Origin: an uncultured Oscillospiraceae bacterium
GTDB lineage: Bacteria; Bacillota; Clostridia; Oscillospirales; Oscillospiraceae
Assembly: GCA_944387205.1 (NCBI GenBank)
Contig: CALXDZ010000008.1
Span: 1-39,241, forward strand
Length of the DNA stretch: 39,241 nt
Direction: 5' to 3'
This document shows positions 8,946 through 19,038 of this stretch, piece after piece (the first letter of the stretch is position 1; every line of letters begins with the position of its first letter). The translations under genes were made by a program, and so were the position numbers. The notes under the pieces are model-generated. The model had not been told where the DNA came from and ran no database searches. It worked only from the letters and a program-made list of their open reading frames with translations.

Positions 8946-9746
8946 TTGACCGAATTACATACCCTGGCCAGCGGCTCCTCCGGCAACGCCCTGCTTTTGT
9001 CCCAGGGGGACACCCACATCCTGCTGGATGCGGGCATCTCCTGCCGGCGCATCACCAGCGCCCTGGGTACTTTGGGGGTGGAGCTGCCGGAGCTGGCGGC
9101 CATTTTCATCACCCATACCCACACCGACCACATCTCCGGTCTCCAGACGCTCATTAAACGCTGCCGCGCTCCCATTTACGCCAGTGAGGCCACCGCCCGG
9201 GGCCTGAGCTACCGGGTGGCCGGAGTGGACGACCTGCTCTGCCCCTTCTCTTCCGGGGAGAACGTACAGCTGGACGGCTGCACCGTCACCCCTTTCCCCA
9301 CCTCCCATGACGCAGCCGGTTCCACCGGCTACCGTGTGGACACCCCCGACGGGGCGGTGGGCCTGCTCACCGACACCGGCTATGTCACGGATATGGCGGC
9401 AGAGGTGCTCTGTGGGGTGGATCTGCTGGTACTGGAGGCCAACCACGATGTGGATACCCTCCGCAGCGGCCCCTATCCCTACTACCTCAAGCAGCGCATT
9501 CTGGGCAGTGAAGGCCATCTGTCCAACGAGGACGCCGGCCGCTTTGCCGCCGCCATGGCCCGCAGCGGTACGGAAGAGATCGTTCTGGCCCACCTGAGCC
9601 GGGAGAACAACACTCCCGCCATGGCGCTCCACGCCATGGAACGGGCCCTGTCCGCCGCCGGTGTGTGCCCGGCGCTGTCGGTGGCGCCCCGGGATACGCT
9701 GAGCCAGAGCTACACCGTGGAAAGGAGCCTGGTATGCAGAGGGTAA
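8946..9746 (+). CDS. walJ: WalJ/YycJ-type metallo-beta-lactamase-fold hydrolase
   Basis: A 266-residue MBL-fold protein of the YycJ/WalJ group, reported as a 5'-to-3' exonuclease acting in mismatch repair in Bacillus. The N-terminus TLASGSSGNALLL is typical, the metal motif HTHTDH is at residues 57-62, and further His/Asp ligands are in TSHDAAGS, LLTDTGY, EANHD and LAHLS. I chose the TTG start because GAGGG is 7 bases upstream and the homologous N-terminus begins there; an upstream in-frame TTG at 8841 would read through the murA terminator. It overlaps rlmH by 13 bp, as in many Firmicutes. Confidence 0.92.
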   Translation: MTELHTLASGSSGNALLLSQGDTHILLDAGISCRRITSALGTLGVELPELAAIFITHTHTDHISGLQTLIKRCRAPIYASEATARGLSYRVAGVDDLLCPFSSGENVQLDGCTVTPFPTSHDAAGSTGYRVDTPDGAVGLLTDTGYVTDMAAEVLCGVDLLVLEANHDVDTLRSGPYPYYLKQRILGSEGHLSNEDAGRFAAAMARSGTEEIVLAHLSRENNTPAMALHAMERALSAAGVCPALSVAPRDTLSQSYTVERSLVCRG

Positions 9747-10216
9747 GCATCCTGTGCGTGGGCAAGCTGAAGGAGAAGTTCTATATGGATGCGGCGGCGG
9801 AGTACCAAAAGCGTCTCTCCCGCCACTGTCGGCTGGAGATTTTGGAGCTGCCGGAGGAGCGGCTGCCGGACAATCCCTCCCCCGCCCAGATCCAGGTCGC
9901 TCTGGCCCGGGAGGCGGAGACCGTCCGGGCCAAGCTGCCCTCCTCCTCCGCCATCATCGCCCTGTGCGTGGAGGGTGAGCTGTGCTCCAGCGAGGAGCTG
10001 GCCCGCCGGATGGACCGCTGGGCCGGCAGCGGCGAGAGCCACCTGGTGTTCCTCATCGGCGGGTCCTTCGGCCTTGACCCCTCCCTCAAAGCCCAGGCCA
10101 AGCTGCGGCTGTCCATGTCCCCCATGACCTTCCCCCATCACCTGGCCCGGGTCATGGTGCTGGAACAGATCTACCGGGCCTATCAGATCAATGCCGGGAC
10201 GAAATATCACAAGTGA
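9734..10216 (+). CDS. rlmH: 23S rRNA (pseudouridine-1915 N3)-methyltransferase RlmH
   Basis: RlmH is a small SPOUT-fold enzyme that methylates pseudouridine 1915 in helix 69 of 23S rRNA using S-adenosylmethionine. The length of 160 residues matches the family (about 159). The SAM-knot loop FLIGGSFGLD and the C-terminal hallmark EQIYRAYQINAGTKYHK are complete. The ATG lies 13 bp inside the end of walJ and follows AAAGGAG, indicating coupled translation. Confidence 0.97.
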   Translation: MQRVSILCVGKLKEKFYMDAAAEYQKRLSRHCRLEILELPEERLPDNPSPAQIQVALAREAETVRAKLPSSSAIIALCVEGELCSSEELARRMDRWAGSGESHLVFLIGGSFGLDPSLKAQAKLRLSMSPMTFPHHLARVMVLEQIYRAYQINAGTKYHK

Positions 10217-10259
10217 CGGCGAGCGACAGGAAATCGCCGTGGAAAAGGAGTAAGCTAGC

Positions 10260-10598
10260 ATGGACAAACACCCACTTCCCCATTGGGGCCGGGCCAGCCA
10301 TGATCTGCTGGAGCGCTGGCCTAAGGACAGCGCCGGCGAACTGGAGTCCCCCGCTTTTTTGACGGACCTGCCTGACACCGGCGGCATTGCCGACATGACC
10401 GTAGCCCAGCTGGAAGCCTACGGCATTCCGGTGCTGAAAAAATACGACGGGGAGAGCTCCCTGGGCCATGTGGTCCTGGGCTTCTCCGGCTACGGCGTGA
10501 GCCTGTATGTCCCCGCCTCCCGGCTGGAGGAGGCCCGTGGACTCATTGAAACCGCCCAGCCTTTATCGGACGATACGCCGGAGAGCGGCGAGGAATAA
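10260..10598 (+). CDS. Small DUF2007-like protein
   Basis: A 112-residue soluble protein. The central part (VAQLEAYGIPVLKK, then GFSGYGVSLYVPASRLEEARGLI) resembles the DUF2007 putative signal-transducing domain, a short ferredoxin-like fold seen in many bacteria. The match was made by eye and the molecular role is unknown. The ATG follows AAAAGGAGTAAG. The gene lies between rlmH and the phosphohexomutase, only 13 bp from the latter, so the two are probably co-transcribed. A short dyad (ACGGCGA/TCGCCGT) lies just upstream. Confidence 0.7.
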   Translation: MDKHPLPHWGRASHDLLERWPKDSAGELESPAFLTDLPDTGGIADMTVAQLEAYGIPVLKKYDGESSLGHVVLGFSGYGVSLYVPASRLEEARGLIETAQPLSDDTPESGEE

Positions 10599-10611
10599 AG
10601 GAGGTATTTCC

Positions 10612-12333
10612 ATGGATTATCGCAAGGAATATGAAAAGTGGCTGGCCAGCCCCGCTCTGAGCGAGGAGGAAAAGGCTGAGCTGCGGGCTCTGGATGAAAA
10701 GGAGATCGAGGGCCGGTTCTACGGTCCTCTGGAATTCGGCACCGCCGGTCTCCGGGGCACCATGGCCGTGGGACTGCACAACATGAACATCCATGTCATC
10801 CGCCACGCCACCCAGGCCTTTGCCGAGGTCATCCTGGCCGAGGGTCCCGCCGCCGCGGCCAAGGGCGTGGCCGTGTGCTATGACTGCCGCAACCACTCTC
10901 AGGAGTTCGCCCGGGAGGCTGCCTGCGTCATGGCTGCCAACGGCATCTCCTGCCGTCTGTTTGAGGCCCTGCGCCCCACTCCGGAGGTGTCCTTTGCTGT
11001 TCGGGAGTATGGCTGTATCGCCGGCATCAACGTCACCGCCAGCCACAACCCCAAGGAGTACAACGGCTATAAGGTCTACTGGTCCGACGGCGCTCAGCTG
11101 CCGCCTCACCACGCCTCCGCTATCGCCGCCAAGATGGAAGAGCTGGACCTGTTTGACTCCATCAAGCGCATGGGCTATGAGGATGCGGTAAAGGCCGGCC
11201 TCATCACCCTGATGGGCAAGGAGACCGACGAGAAGTTCCTTGCCAACGTCATGGGTCAGGTCAACGACAAGGCCGCCGTGGAGCAGGTGGCAGACACCTT
11301 CAAGATGATCTACACCCCCTTCCACGGCTGCGGCTACCGGCTCATCCCCGAGGCCCTCAAGCGCCTGGGCATGAAGCATGTCATCTGCGTCCCCGAACAG
11401 ATGGTCATTGACGGCAACTTCCCCACTGTGGTCTCCCCCAACCCGGAGAACCCGGAGGGCTTCTACCTGGCGGTGGACCTGGCCAAGAAGGAGGGCGCCG
11501 ACTTCATCCTGGGCTCTGACCCCGATGCCGACCGTGTGGGTCTGATGGTCCGGAATGACAAGGGCGAGTACATCACCATCACCGGTAACCAGACCGGTGT
11601 GCTGCTGCTGGACTACCTCATCGGTGCCAAGAAGCGCACCGGCAAAATGCCGGAGAAGCCCGTGGCCCTCAAGACCATCGTCACCACTGAGATGGCACGG
11701 AAGGTGGCCGAGACCAACGGCCTGCAGTGCTATGACACCTTCACCGGCTTCAAGTTCCTGGCCGAGAAGAAGGATAAGCTGGAAAATGCCGGCGAGGGCA
11801 AGGTCATTTTTGCCTACGAGGAGTCCTATGGCTATATGCTGGGCGACTATGTCCGAGACAAGGATGCCGTCACCGCCGCCGTAGCTCTGACGGAGATGGC
11901 CGCTTGGTACGCCGGCCAGGGCAAGACCCTGTACGACGCCCTTCAGGAGCTCTACAAGAAATACGGCTACTATGCCGAAAAGACCTTCAACCTGGTGATG
12001 CCCGGCCTGGATGGTCTCAAGGACATGGCCGCGTTGATGAAGCGCCTGCGGGAAGAGCCCCCCGCCCAGATCTCCGGCGTCCAGGTGGTGGCCCGGAAGG
12101 ATTATCAGGACGGCACCGTGGTGGACTGCATCACCGGCACGACCTCCTCCATGGAGCTCAGCGGCTCCAACGTGCTGCGCTTTGAGATGGCCGACGGCAC
12201 CTCCGTCATCGTCCGTCCCTCCGGCACGGAGCCCAAGATCAAGGTCTACCTCCTGACCCAGGGCGCCGACGCCGCGGCCTGCCAGGCCAACGTGGACAAG
12301 TACGCCCAGTGGGTAGACTCCCTGAAGAAGTAA
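10612..12333 (+). CDS. Phospho-sugar mutase (phosphoglucomutase/phosphomannomutase)
   Basis: A 573-residue alpha-D-phosphohexomutase of the long PGM2/PgcA type, interconverting hexose 1- and 6-phosphates. The phosphoserine loop TASHNPKEYNG carries the catalytic S144. The metal loop SDPDADR provides D303, D305 and D307. The sugar loop GYMLGD follows EES, and the phosphate-binding loop RPSGTEPK is near 535-542. All key residues are intact. The product would supply UDP-glucose for glycolipids or wall glycans; sugar preference is not resolved. The ATG follows AAAGGAGG. A strong terminator follows 14 bp after the stop. Confidence 0.94.
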   Translation: MDYRKEYEKWLASPALSEEEKAELRALDEKEIEGRFYGPLEFGTAGLRGTMAVGLHNMNIHVIRHATQAFAEVILAEGPAAAAKGVAVCYDCRNHSQEFAREAACVMAANGISCRLFEALRPTPEVSFAVREYGCIAGINVTASHNPKEYNGYKVYWSDGAQLPPHHASAIAAKMEELDLFDSIKRMGYEDAVKAGLITLMGKETDEKFLANVMGQVNDKAAVEQVADTFKMIYTPFHGCGYRLIPEALKRLGMKHVICVPEQMVIDGNFPTVVSPNPENPEGFYLAVDLAKKEGADFILGSDPDADRVGLMVRNDKGEYITITGNQTGVLLLDYLIGAKKRTGKMPEKPVALKTIVTTEMARKVAETNGLQCYDTFTGFKFLAEKKDKLENAGEGKVIFAYEESYGYMLGDYVRDKDAVTAAVALTEMAAWYAGQGKTLYDALQELYKKYGYYAEKTFNLVMPGLDGLKDMAALMKRLREEPPAQISGVQVVARKDYQDGTVVDCITGTTSSMELSGSNVLRFEMADGTSVIVRPSGTEPKIKVYLLTQGADAAACQANVDKYAQWVDSLKK

Positions 12334-12346
12334 ATACATCTTCTTT

Positions 12347-12382
12347 GCCGCTGCGAACGAGGATCGTTCGCAGCGGCTTTTT
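12347..12382 (+). terminator. Rho-independent terminator of the wal-to-mutase region
   Basis: A perfect 14-bp stem (GCCGCTGCGAACGA pairing with TCGTTCGCAGCGGC) with a 3-base loop is followed by TTTTT. It closes the rightward gene block before the pyr operon. Confidence 0.92.
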
Positions 12383-12466
12383 CTCCCTCCTCTTCCCTTT
12401 TTCTGGGATTGGTCATTTCGGAGAAAGCTGCTTAGTTCCGCCGCCGTTTTTTGTCAGGGCAAAGGA

Positions 12467-12515
12467 TTGACATTCCCCCCTGTTTCCGATAGTATATTGT
12501 GTTGACCGAACACAA
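12467..12515 (+). promoter_or_regulatory. pyr operon promoter with start-site dyad
   Basis: A perfect -35 TTGACA is separated by 17 bp from TAGTAT. One base after the -10 begins a perfect inverted repeat, TTGTGTT-GACCG-AACACAA (12497-12515), which would cover the transcription start. Its position fits an operator for an unidentified repressor, or a 5'-end RNA hairpin. No PyrR-type attenuator and no pyrR gene were recognised nearby. Confidence 0.7.
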
Positions 12516-12533
12516 AACGGAAGGAGGACTCCC

Positions 12534-13807
12534 ATGAAGTATCTGCTGACCGGCGGCAGCGTGTTTCGAAACGGCCGCTTCGAGCGTTTGGATGTTGCCA
12601 TTGACCAGGGCCGTATTGTTTCCGTTTCCCCCTCTCTTTCCCGGGATGGCTTTTGTGTGATCGAATTGCATGATCGTTTTCTTGTTCCAGGTTTCACCGA
12701 TGTGCATGTGCATCTGCGTGAGCCTGGTTTTTCTTATAAGGAGACCATTGCCTCCGGCACTGCCGCTGCTGCGGCAGGCGGTTACACCGCCGTGTGCGCC
12801 ATGCCCAACCTCAAGCCGGTGCCTGACTGCGCTGAAGGCCTCCGTCCTCAGCTGGAGGCCATCGCCCGGGACGCGGCGATCCGCGTCTATCCCTACGGCG
12901 CCATCACCAGAGGCGAACAGGGCCAGGAGCTGGCGGATCTTTCTGCCATGGCCCCGGATACCGTGGGCTTTTCCGACGACGGCAAGGGCGTCCAGTCCCC
13001 GGAGCAGATGCGCCGGGCCATGGAGCTGGCCAAAGCGCTGGACAAGCCCATCGTGGCCCACTGCGAGGACGAAGCGCTGCTCCAAAAGGGCTGGTGCGTC
13101 CACGACGGCGCCTATGCCCGGGCCCATGGCCTCACCGGCAACGCCCCGGAGAGCGAGTGGCGGCAGGTGGAGCGGGACCTCCAGCTGGTCCGTAAGACCG
13201 GCTGCCGCTACCACGTCTGCCACATCTCCACCAAGGAGAGCGTGGCCCTGATCCGCCAGGCCAAGGCTGAGGGCCTGCCTGTCACCTGCGAGACCGGCCC
13301 CCACTACCTGACCTTGTGCGACGAGGAGCTGCGGGACGAGGGCGGCTTCCGCATGAATCCCCCCATCCGCTCCGCCCCCGATCGAGAGGCTCTGGTGGCA
13401 GGGCTTTTGGACGGCACCATCGACTGCATCGCCACGGACCACGCCCCCCACAGCGCCCAGGAGAAGTCCGGCGGCCTGCGGGGCAGTCTCAACGGTATCG
13501 TGGGACTGGAGACCGCCTTCCCGGTGCTCTACACCAAGCTGGTGCAGCCCGGCATTGTCCCTCTGGAGACAGTGCTGGACCGGCTGTGCGTCCGGCCCCG
13601 GCAGATTTTCCGTCTGCCCGGCGGAATAATCGAAGCGGGCGCACCCGCTGATCTCACTGTACTGGATCTCACCACCCTCTGGCGCATCAACAGCAGCGCC
13701 TTTCGCTCCCTGGGCCGTGCCACCCCCTTTGACGGCTGGCAGGTCCAGGGCCGGACGGAGCTGACGCTCTGCGGCGGGGAGATCGTATATCAAAGGGAGG
13801 AACACGC

Positions 13808-13811
<4 letters not shown>
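12534..13811 (+). CDS. pyrC: Dihydroorotase
   Basis: PyrC cyclises carbamoyl-aspartate to dihydroorotate, the third step of UMP synthesis. The 425-residue length and the motif DVHVHLREPG (zinc ligands H58 and H60) identify a class I dihydroorotase. Further ligands lie in VAHCEDEAL, CHISTKES and the terminal ATDHAPH motif (metal Asp). It is the first gene of the operon; the ATG follows AAGGAGG. Its stop overlaps the pyrK start as ATGA, indicating coupling. A hydantoinase is unlikely given the operon. Confidence 0.96.
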
Positions 13812-15450
<1,639 letters not shown>

Positions 15451-15475
15451 GTCCCCCGATTTTCTGTCATCACCG

Positions 15476-15502
15476 GCCGCAAGGGGTGCTGAACCCTGCG
15501 GC
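15476..15502 (+). other. Hairpin between pyrD and pyrF
   Basis: GCCGCA pairs with TGCGGC, and GGGT with ACCC inside it, leaving a short bulge. There is no T run, so it is more likely an mRNA-stability or processing element than a terminator. It lies in the 76-bp pyrD-pyrF gap, one of only two non-trivial gaps in the first half of the operon. Confidence 0.45.
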
Positions 15503-15526
15503 GCAACATAGAAAGGATGCTGCATC

Positions 15527-16231
15527 ATGCGTACAAAAGACGTTATCATCGCTCTGGACTTCCCCTCCAAGGCCGAGACCCTGGCCTTCCTGGACCGCTT
15601 CCCTGCCGGGGAGAAGCCCTTTGTCAAGATCGGTATGGAGCTGTTCTACGCCGAAGGTCCCGACATGGTCCGGGAGATCAAGGCCCGGGGCCACAAGATC
15701 TTCCTGGATCTCAAGCTCCACGACATTCCCAACACCGTCAAACGGGCCATGGCCTCCCTGTCCCGGCTGGATGTGGATCTGGTGAACCTCCACGCCGCCG
15801 GCGGCTCCGAGATGATGCGCGCCGCCCTGGAGGGCCTCACCCGGCCCGACGGCACCCGGCCGCTGCTCATCGCCGTGACCCAGCTGACCTCCACCAATGC
15901 CGAGACGCTGAAAAACGAGTTGCTCATCCCGGTGCCCATGGAGGAGACTGTGCTCTCCTATGCCAAGAACGCCGCCGGCAGCGGCCTGGACGGCATCGTC
16001 TGCTCCCCTCTGGAGGCCGCCAAGGTCAAGGAGGTCTGCGGCGAGGACTTCCTCACCGTCACCCCCGGCATCCGCTTTGCCGACTCCGCCGCTGGGGACC
16101 AAAAGCGCATCATGACCCCGGAAAAGGCGGGCAAGTCCGGCTGTGACCTGATCGTGGTGGGCCGTCCCATCACCCAGGCGGAGGACCCCGTAGCCGCCTA
16201 TCGCCGGACAGTCCGTGAATTCATCGGATAA
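15527..16231 (+). CDS. pyrF: Orotidine 5'-phosphate decarboxylase
   Basis: PyrF decarboxylates OMP to UMP. The 234-residue protein is a group I enzyme with the DxKxxD-type catalytic array in [13 protein letters not shown]. It also has the N-terminal ALDFPS segment, TPGIRF near the phosphate-binding end and [13 protein letters not shown]. The ATG follows GAAAGGATG. All catalytic residues are present. Confidence 0.97.
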   Translation: MRTKDVIIALDFPSKAETLAFLDRFPAGEKPFVKIGMELFYAEGPDMVREIKARGHKIFLDLKLHDIPNTVKRAMASLSRLDVDLVNLHAAGGSEMMRAALEGLTRPDGTRPLLIAVTQLTSTNAETLKNELLIPVPMEETVLSYAKNAAGSGLDGIVCSPLEAAKVKEVCGEDFLTVTPGIRFADSAAGDQKRIMTPEKAGKSGCDLIVVGRPITQAEDPVAAYRRTVREFIG

Positions 16232-16289
16232 AAGACCATCCGCCCATGGGTCCGTCTTTGGCGGGCCCGCCGTCAGAAAGGAAGGTATT

Positions 16290-16814
16290 ATGGAACTTCT
16301 GCAGATGTTTCAGAATCGCCGCAGCGTGCGGCAGTACACCGACGCCCCCATCCCGGAGGAAACGCTGACCAAGATCCTTCAGGCCGGTCTCCTGTCCGCC
16401 AGCGGCAAGGCCATCCGCCCCTGGGAGTTCATTGTGGTCCGTGACCGGGCGATGCTCAACGCCATGGCCGACTGCCGGACCACGCCGGTGAAGATGCTCC
16501 AGGAGGCCGCCTGCGCCATCGTGGTGCTGGGCGACGAGTCCAAGTCCGACGTCTGGGTGGAGGACTGCTCCGTGGCCATGGCCAATATGCACCTGATGGC
16601 CGATGCCCTGGGCGTGGGCAGCTGCTGGGTCCAGGGCCGCCTGCGGGAGACCTCTGACGGCCGAACCACCGAGGCCTTTGTCCGGGAGCTGCTGGGCTTC
16701 CCCCAGGAGATGCGCCTGCAGGCCATCCTGACTCTGGGCATGCCCGTCAAGCATCCCGAGCCCCACGCTCTGGAGGAGCTCCCCATGGAGAAGATCCATC
16801 AGGAGCGGTTCTGA
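16290..16814 (+). CDS. Nitroreductase-family flavoprotein inside the pyr operon
   Basis: A 174-residue FMN-dependent nitroreductase-fold protein. The N-terminal [13 protein letters not shown] segment is the FMN phosphate-binding Arg motif, followed by [13 protein letters not shown] and the C-terminal LGMPVKHPE. The family reduces nitro compounds, quinones or flavins with NAD(P)H, and many members have unknown substrates. It sits between pyrF and pyrE on the same strand, with gaps of 58 and 46 bp, so it is probably transcribed with the UMP pathway. No standard pathway step needs it. The start ATG follows AAAGGAAGG; an upstream in-frame start at 16215 would overlap the end of pyrF. Confidence 0.9.
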   Translation: MELLQMFQNRRSVRQYTDAPIPEETLTKILQAGLLSASGKAIRPWEFIVVRDRAMLNAMADCRTTPVKMLQEAACAIVVLGDESKSDVWVEDCSVAMANMHLMADALGVGSCWVQGRLRETSDGRTTEAFVRELLGFPQEMRLQAILTLGMPVKHPEPHALEELPMEKIHQERF

Positions 16815-16860
16815 TCCCCTTTTTCCCGCCTATTCCAAATCCAATAAGGAGTCTGATATC

Positions 16861-17496
16861 ATGAGCTTAGAACGCACCATTGCCCACGATCTGCTGAGCA
16901 TCGGCGCCGTGTTCCTGCGGCCTGACGAGCCCTTCACCTGGGCCAGCGGCATCCACAGCCCCATCTACTGCGACAACCGCCTGACGTTGACGGCGCCCGC
17001 CGTCCGCACCCATGTGGAGGAGGGGCTGGTAGAGCTGATCCGCGCTCACTATCCTGATGTAGAGGTCCTGATGGGCACCTCCACCGCCGGCATCGCCCAC
17101 GCCGCCATCGTGGGCCATCTGATGAACCTGCCCATGGGCTATGTCCGTTCCGGCAACAAGGATCATGGCCGGCAAAACCGCATCGAGGGTAAACTGGAGA
17201 AAGGCCAGAAGGTCGTCGTGGTGGAGGACCTGATCTCCACCGCCGGCAGCTGCATCGAGGTGGTGGAGGCCCTGCGGGAAGCCGGCGCCGAGGTGTTGGG
17301 TGTTGCGTCTATTTTCACCTACGGCCTCCAGAAGGGTCTGGATCGGCTCTCCGCCGCCAACGTCATCAACTACTCCCTCTCCAACTTCGACGCCGTCTGT
17401 GAGGTAGCCGCCGAGGAGGGCAAGATCAAGGCCGAGGACATCCAGCGGCTCAAGCAGTTCCGGGCCAACCCCTCTGACGAAAGTTGGATCCGCTGA
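16861..17496 (+). CDS. pyrE: Orotate phosphoribosyltransferase
   Basis: PyrE joins orotate and PRPP to form OMP. The 211-residue protein has the PRPP-binding motif [13 protein letters not shown] and the flexible-loop segment with Lys residues in [15 protein letters not shown]. The N-terminus [16 protein letters not shown] is typical of bacterial PyrE. It is followed 18 bp later by pyrB. Confidence 0.96.
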   Translation: MSLERTIAHDLLSIGAVFLRPDEPFTWASGIHSPIYCDNRLTLTAPAVRTHVEEGLVELIRAHYPDVEVLMGTSTAGIAHAAIVGHLMNLPMGYVRSGNKDHGRQNRIEGKLEKGQKVVVVEDLISTAGSCIEVVEALREAGAEVLGVASIFTYGLQKGLDRLSAANVINYSLSNFDAVCEVAAEEGKIKAEDIQRLKQFRANPSDESWIR

Positions 17497-17514
17497 AAGA
17501 GGAGGGAAACAGAC

Positions 17515-18438
17515 ATGAATACCAGAAATCTCATTGACATCGTGGACCTGAGCGTGGAGGAGATCGACCAGCTCATCGCCACCGCTGAGGACATCATCGC
17601 AAACCCCGAAAAGTATCAGAACGCCTGCGCCCACAAGCAGCTGGCCACCCTCTTCTTCGAGCCCTCCACCCGGACCCGCCTGAGCTTTGAGTCCGCCATG
17701 CTGGCCCTGGGCGGCAGCGTGCTGGGCTTCTCCGAGGCCCAGAGCTCCTCCACCGCCAAGGGCGAGACCGTAGGCGACACCATCCACACCGTCAGCTGCT
17801 ACGCCGACATCATCGCCATGCGCCACCCCAAGGAGGGCGCTCCCTTTGCCGCCGCCATGCACTCTGAGGTGCCTATCATCAATGCCGGTGACGGCGGTCA
17901 CAACCACCCCACCCAGACCCTGACGGACCTGCTGACCATCCACCGGGAGAAGGGCCGCCTGAACAACTTCACCATCGGCTTCTGCGGCGATCTGAAGTTC
18001 GGCCGCACCGTCCACTCCCTGGTCAACGCCCTGAGCCGCTACGAGAACATCAACTTCGTGCTCATCTCCCCCCTGGAGCTCAAGCTCCCCCGGTATGTGA
18101 AGGAGGAGGCCCTGAAGAAGAAGGGCATCCCCTACACCCAGACCACGGATCTGGAGTCCGTCATGCCCCAGCTGGACATCCTCTACATGACCCGTGTCCA
18201 GAAGGAGCGCTTCTTCAACGAAGAGGATTACCTGCGCCTGAAGGACAGCTATATCCTCAATCCTGAGAAGCTGGTCAACGCCAAGCCTGATCTGTCCATC
18301 CTCCATCCCCTGCCCCGTGTCAATGAGATCTCCGTGGCGGTAGACAAGGACCCCCGTGCCGCCTATTGGAAGCAGGTCAAGAACGGCAAGTACATCCGCA
18401 TGGCGCTGATCATGAAGCTGCTGGGCATCCAGGTGTAA
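17515..18438 (+). CDS. pyrB: Aspartate carbamoyltransferase catalytic chain
   Basis: PyrB condenses carbamoyl phosphate and aspartate. The 307-residue protein carries the carbamoyl-phosphate loop [11 protein letters not shown], the SSTAKGET loop with the inserted catalytic Ser/Lys, DGGHNHPTQ, and HPLPRVNEI at the C-terminal side. The pyrI gene 16 bp downstream shows that it forms the allosteric dodecameric type of ATCase. The ATG follows GAGGAGGG. Confidence 0.97.
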   Translation: MNTRNLIDIVDLSVEEIDQLIATAEDIIANPEKYQNACAHKQLATLFFEPSTRTRLSFESAMLALGGSVLGFSEAQSSSTAKGETVGDTIHTVSCYADIIAMRHPKEGAPFAAAMHSEVPIINAGDGGHNHPTQTLTDLLTIHREKGRLNNFTIGFCGDLKFGRTVHSLVNALSRYENINFVLISPLELKLPRYVKEEALKKKGIPYTQTTDLESVMPQLDILYMTRVQKERFFNEEDYLRLKDSYILNPEKLVNAKPDLSILHPLPRVNEISVAVDKDPRAAYWKQVKNGKYIRMALIMKLLGIQV

Positions 18439-18454
18439 GGAAGGAGAGGCATCT

Positions 18455-18874
18455 ATGAATATCGACAGCATCCAAAACGGCGTGGTCCTGGACCACATCC
18501 AGGCCGGCAAGAGCATGGACATCTACAAGTATCTGCATCTGGACGAGCTGGACTGCTCTGTGGCCATCATCAAAAACGTTCGCAGCGGCCGCATGGGCAA
18601 AAAGGACATCATCAAGATCGACTCCCCTATGGAAGTGGATCTGGATGTGCTGGGCTACATCGATCCCAACATTACCGTCAACATCATCCGGGACGGCAAG
18701 CAGGTAGAGAAAAAGCACCTGGAGCTGCCCCAGAAGCTGGTGAACATCATCCACTGCAAGAACCCCCGCTGCATCACCATGGCTGAGCCCCAGCTGGACG
18801 CCATCTTCCTGCTCAGCGATCCGGAAAAGCACACCTACCGCTGCGCCTACTGCGAGGCGGAGCGCAAGCGCTGA
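18455..18874 (+). CDS. pyrI: Aspartate carbamoyltransferase regulatory chain
   Basis: PyrI binds CTP/ATP and gives ATCase nucleotide feedback control. The 139-residue chain has the allosteric domain (GKSMDIYKYL, then KKDIIKID) and the zinc domain with C-x4-C in CKNPRC and C-x2-C in CAYC near the C-terminus. All four zinc ligands are present. It is the last gene of the operon; a terminator follows 26 bp after its stop. Confidence 0.96.
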   Translation: MNIDSIQNGVVLDHIQAGKSMDIYKYLHLDELDCSVAIIKNVRSGRMGKKDIIKIDSPMEVDLDVLGYIDPNITVNIIRDGKQVEKKHLELPQKLVNIIHCKNPRCITMAEPQLDAIFLLSDPEKHTYRCAYCEAERKR

Positions 18875-18900
18875 TCCCCGCCCCCTGGACAAACGCCCTC

Positions 18901-18942
18901 AAGAGGAGAGAGGCCGCCTGAGCGGTCCTCTCTCCTCTTTTC
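18901..18942 (+). terminator. Rho-independent terminator of the pyr operon
   Basis: A long stem (AAGAGGAGAGAGG and CCGC pairing with GCGG and CCTCTCTCCTCTT, with one unpaired T) closes on a CTGA loop and ends in a T run. It directly follows pyrI. Confidence 0.9.
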
Positions 18943-18954
18943 AGGTGGCTGCCC

Positions 18955-18983
18955 TTGCCAGAGGCGGAAAAAACTGCTACAAT
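18955..18983 (+). promoter_or_regulatory. Promoter of the aspartate aminotransferase gene
   Basis: TTGCCA and TACAAT are separated by 17 bp, 13 bp after the pyr terminator. The -10 ends about 55 bp before the GTG start, so the aminotransferase has its own transcript. Confidence 0.75.
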
Positions 18984-19038
18984 AACTGCCAATTAAACCA
19001 CTTTGACTGGAATCTCCATCGGAAAGGAAGGAACCCCC

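Noticed and set aside
10543..12339. 598-codon open frame opposite the phospho-sugar mutase
   Set aside because: It is an antisense shadow; the mutase has intact catalytic loops on the plus strand.
16867..18522. 551-codon open frame opposite pyrE and pyrB
   Set aside because: It is an antisense shadow spanning two certain pyr genes.
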